Shown here: piece by piece, positions 39,758 to 41,597 of the stretch
How the letters are laid out: each line of letters opens with the position of its first letter
Position numbering within the stretch: the first letter of the stretch is position 1
Assembly (NCBI GenBank): GCA_003151395.1
Contig: PLXJ01000039.1
Location: 1 to 41,597, forward strand
DNA length: 41,597 nt
Reading direction: 5' to 3'
DNA from: Actinomycetota bacterium
GTDB lineage: Bacteria > Actinomycetota > Actinomycetes > Nanopelagicales > Nanopelagicaceae
Made by a program: the position numbers and the translations under genes
The notes under the pieces: model-generated
Database searches by the model: none
What the model saw: only the letters and a program-made list of their open reading frames with translations
Told to the model about the DNA's origin: nothing

Positions 39758-41262
39758 TATTTACCTGCCAATGGGGTTGGGTCACTGATCGAAGCCTGCG
39801 CCATCACTTGGCTCGTCGCGGGATCAATAATATGAATGGCCGGCTTTGGGTAGAAACCAAGCAAGACCAGCGCAATAATTACTGGAGCGATTGCGGCTTT
39901 TTCACGCCAATTTAAATCGGGAGTATCTTCATTTCCCGCTTGAAGCGGACCATGCAATGAACGTTGTACCAAGATCAAGACATAGAGAGCAGCTAGAACA
40001 ATTCCGAGTGTTCCAATAACAGCTGCCGCTGGGTAACGAGTGAATGTGCCAACGAGTACCAAGAATTCGCTAACGAAGCTAGAGAGACCTGGAAGTGCAA
40101 GCGCTGACATACCAGCGATAAAGAAGCACCAAGCCATCACCGGAGTTATCCGCTGTAATCCGCCGAAGTCAGCAATTTGCGATGACTTGCGCCGTTGGAT
40201 CATCCAACCCCCAACCAAGAAAAGTCCGGCGGTAGAAAAACCATGGTTAACCATGTACAAAGTGGCGCCAGTAATTCCTTGGCTGGTCATAGCAAAAATT
40301 CCTAAGACGATAAATCCAAAGTGTGAGATCGAGGTGAAAGCAATCAGCGAATTAAGATCTTTCTGGCCAATTGCCAAGAAGGCACCATAGATAATCGAGA
40401 TTAGTGAGAGAACGATGATGTAAGGGGCAAAGGTTTTTGAGGCATCCGGGAAAAGCGTCAAACAGAATCGAATCATTCCGTAAGTACCGACTTTGTCTAG
40501 AACACCTAATACCAAAATCGAAGTTCCTGGAGTTGCCGATCTCGCCGCTCCTGGAAGCCAGGTATGGAAGGGAAAGAGCGGAGCTTTTATTGCAAAGGCG
40601 ATAAAAAATCCGAGGAAGAGCCAATCTTGGGTGTTATGGCTTATCTTCAGGTGCGAGAGCGTCGTTACATCAAAAGATCCTGGACCCTGATGCAAAGACA
40701 CGACAAAGATGCCGATAACCGCTGCCAGCATCAAGAGCCCACCAAAGAGACTGTAAAGCAAGAACTTCAGAGCAGCAGCGGCACGATCCCCGCGGCCGAA
40801 ACCACCAATTAAGAAGTAGACCGGAACTAACATCGCTTCGAAGATTACATAGAACAAAAAGAGATCCGTAGCGGCAAATACTGCAACAAGAGAGGTTTCA
40901 AGAATCAAGATCAGCATATAAAAAGTCTTAATACTCCATCTGCCATTTTCGGCTTCGTTCCAACCGCCAACTATCACGATCGGTACCAGAACTGTGGTGA
41001 GCAAAATCAAAGCTAGTGCGAGGCCATCGATTCCAACCGCATATCTAGTGCCGAATACCTTAAACCAAGAATGAGATTCCACTAACTGAAACCCAGTTTG
41101 GCCAAATTTATATTTGGTCAAAATGAGGAGTGAACTAATCAATGTAAGGATTGAAGTCGCCAGCGCGATCAACTTAATTAACTGCGTATTTTCACGAGGT
41201 GCTACTGCAAGGGCGAGGCTACCAAATAGCGGCAGAATCATCGTGAGTGTTAGTAAGTTCAC
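39757..41262 (-). CDS. nuoM: NADH-quinone oxidoreductase subunit M
   Basis: 501 aa antiporter-like subunit of complex I. The start is taken as GTG 41262 (NLLTLTMILPLFGSLALAV), which overlaps the nuoL stop as GTGA; the longer frame to 41277 begins with TTG inside nuoL. Family segments: FYVIFEAMLVPVYFLIGGFG (conserved Glu), AAALKFLLYSLFGGLLMLAA (Lys), IKAPLFPFHTWLPGAARSAT and LNSLIAFTSISHFGFIVLGI. About 14 membrane helices. Confidence 0.96.
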   Translation of the reverse strand: MNLLTLTMILPLFGSLALAVAPRENTQLIKLIALATSILTLISSLLILTKYKFGQTGFQLVESHSWFKVFGTRYAVGIDGLALALILLTTVLVPIVIVGGWNEAENGRWSIKTFYMLILILETSLVAVFAATDLFLFYVIFEAMLVPVYFLIGGFGRGDRAAAALKFLLYSLFGGLLMLAAVIGIFVVSLHQGPGSFDVTTLSHLKISHNTQDWLFLGFFIAFAIKAPLFPFHTWLPGAARSATPGTSILVLGVLDKVGTYGMIRFCLTLFPDASKTFAPYIIVLSLISIIYGAFLAIGQKDLNSLIAFTSISHFGFIVLGIFAMTSQGITGATLYMVNHGFSTAGLFLVGGWMIQRRKSSQIADFGGLQRITPVMAWCFFIAGMSALALPGLSSFVSEFLVLVGTFTRYPAAAVIGTLGIVLAALYVLILVQRSLHGPLQAGNEDTPDLNWREKAAIAPVIIALVLLGFYPKPAIHIIDPATSQVMAQASISDPTPLAGK

Positions 41263-41597
41263 GCGGTAACCACCCAAAGAATCAAGGCGCCAATAAAGAC
41301 ACCAACAAACATCGTTAAGGCATACGAGCGAACGTAACCATTTTGAATTTTGCGAAGGACATCTGAGATTTCACTAACGAGCCATCCAACAAATCGAACC
41401 GCGCCGTCAATCACATAGTGATCTGTAACCACTAGTCCGGTAGTGATAGCAGTTCCAGGTTTTACCAGGACGGCATCGTTGAATGCATCTTGATAAAGAT
41501 CATTGCGGGCAATCTTGGTAAAAATCGAAACTTTCGCCGGAGCAATTTCAGGAACAGTGCGATATTTGGCAACCGCTTGCCATGCTCCAAGGGCGAC
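41259..41597 (-). CDS. nuoL: NADH-quinone oxidoreductase subunit L, C-terminal 112 codons
   Basis: Continues beyond the right edge; the stop is TGA at 41259-41261. The visible part begins VALGAWQAVAKYRTVPEIAP and contains NDLYQDAFNDAVLVKPG, typical of the NuoL lateral-helix region, and ends with the hydrophobic segment YALTMFVGVFIGALILWVV. It is followed immediately by nuoM (GTGA overlap), in the standard nuoL-M-N order. Confidence 0.92.
   Translation of the reverse strand, partial: VALGAWQAVAKYRTVPEIAPAKVSIFTKIARNDLYQDAFNDAVLVKPGTAITTGLVVTDHYVIDGAVRFVGWLVSEISDVLRKIQNGYVRSYALTMFVGVFIGALILWVVTA

Overview
The window reads as chromosomal core DNA of a streamlined, free-living actinobacterium. 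Evidence for this is a WhiB iron-sulfur protein, actinobacterial-only families (acyl-CoA carboxylase epsilon subunit, DUF3017, the PerM-like DUF6350 membrane protein, DUF3263), the GuaB/GuaB3 pair, a GroEL with a His-rich tail, and gene orders shared with mycobacteria and streptomycetes (birA/accD/accE/maf/accA; sucCD/perM/purN/purH/folD/DUF3017/mdh; guaB3/guaB/whiB/groEL/groES). Spacers are tiny, stop and start codons often overlap, and base composition looks balanced rather than GC-rich. This fits a small-genome freshwater or marine lineage of the Nanopelagicales (acI) type; that placement is inference. No mobile element, CRISPR array, tRNA, rRNA or prophage was seen, and no stretch of 300 bases lacks a gene.

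Layout. 1-3303: envelope genes: a cut-off SpoIID/LytB protein, a family 2 glycosyltransferase and a divergent UDP-glucose dehydrogenase. 3300-9838: purE-purK-birA facing away from an acyl-CoA carboxylase operon (beta subunit, epsilon subunit, maf, biotin carboxylase/carrier alpha subunit); BirA would biotinylate that alpha subunit. 9835-13180: CNNM/CorC-type membrane protein, trpS and a BMP-family substrate-binding protein. 13344-14429: lone sugar-ABC ATPase, closed by a strong bidirectional terminator. 14488-23085: one long leftward operon of nine genes joining TCA enzymes (sucC, sucD, mdh, icd) with late purine synthesis and its folate supply (purN, purH, folD), plus two membrane proteins. 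23181-26194: divergent pcrA helicase and a PIG-L deacetylase. 26206-30685: cyclophilin, guaA, guaB3 and guaB, the GMP branch. 30736-32150: a B12-binding MerR regulator divergent from whiB. 32225-34608: groEL, groES and DUF3263. 34652-37470: a DUF2867 epimerase-like protein divergent from NDH-2, followed by an alpha/beta hydrolase. 38243-41597: nuoN, nuoM and the end of nuoL (complex I).

Most notable points: (i) the MerR/B12 regulator keeps the Trp, Glu-His and Glu-x-His residues of CarH photoreceptors at identical spacing, with a matching inverted repeat just upstream of its start; (ii) the main IMP dehydrogenase lacks its whole CBS (Bateman) module, while its paralogue GuaB3 has His where the catalytic Cys should be; (iii) at seven genes a TAnnnT -10 box sits 6-7 nt before the start codon, which predicts leaderless mRNAs. 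I did not find a clearly new multi-gene system; the rest is conserved housekeeping in an unusually compact form.
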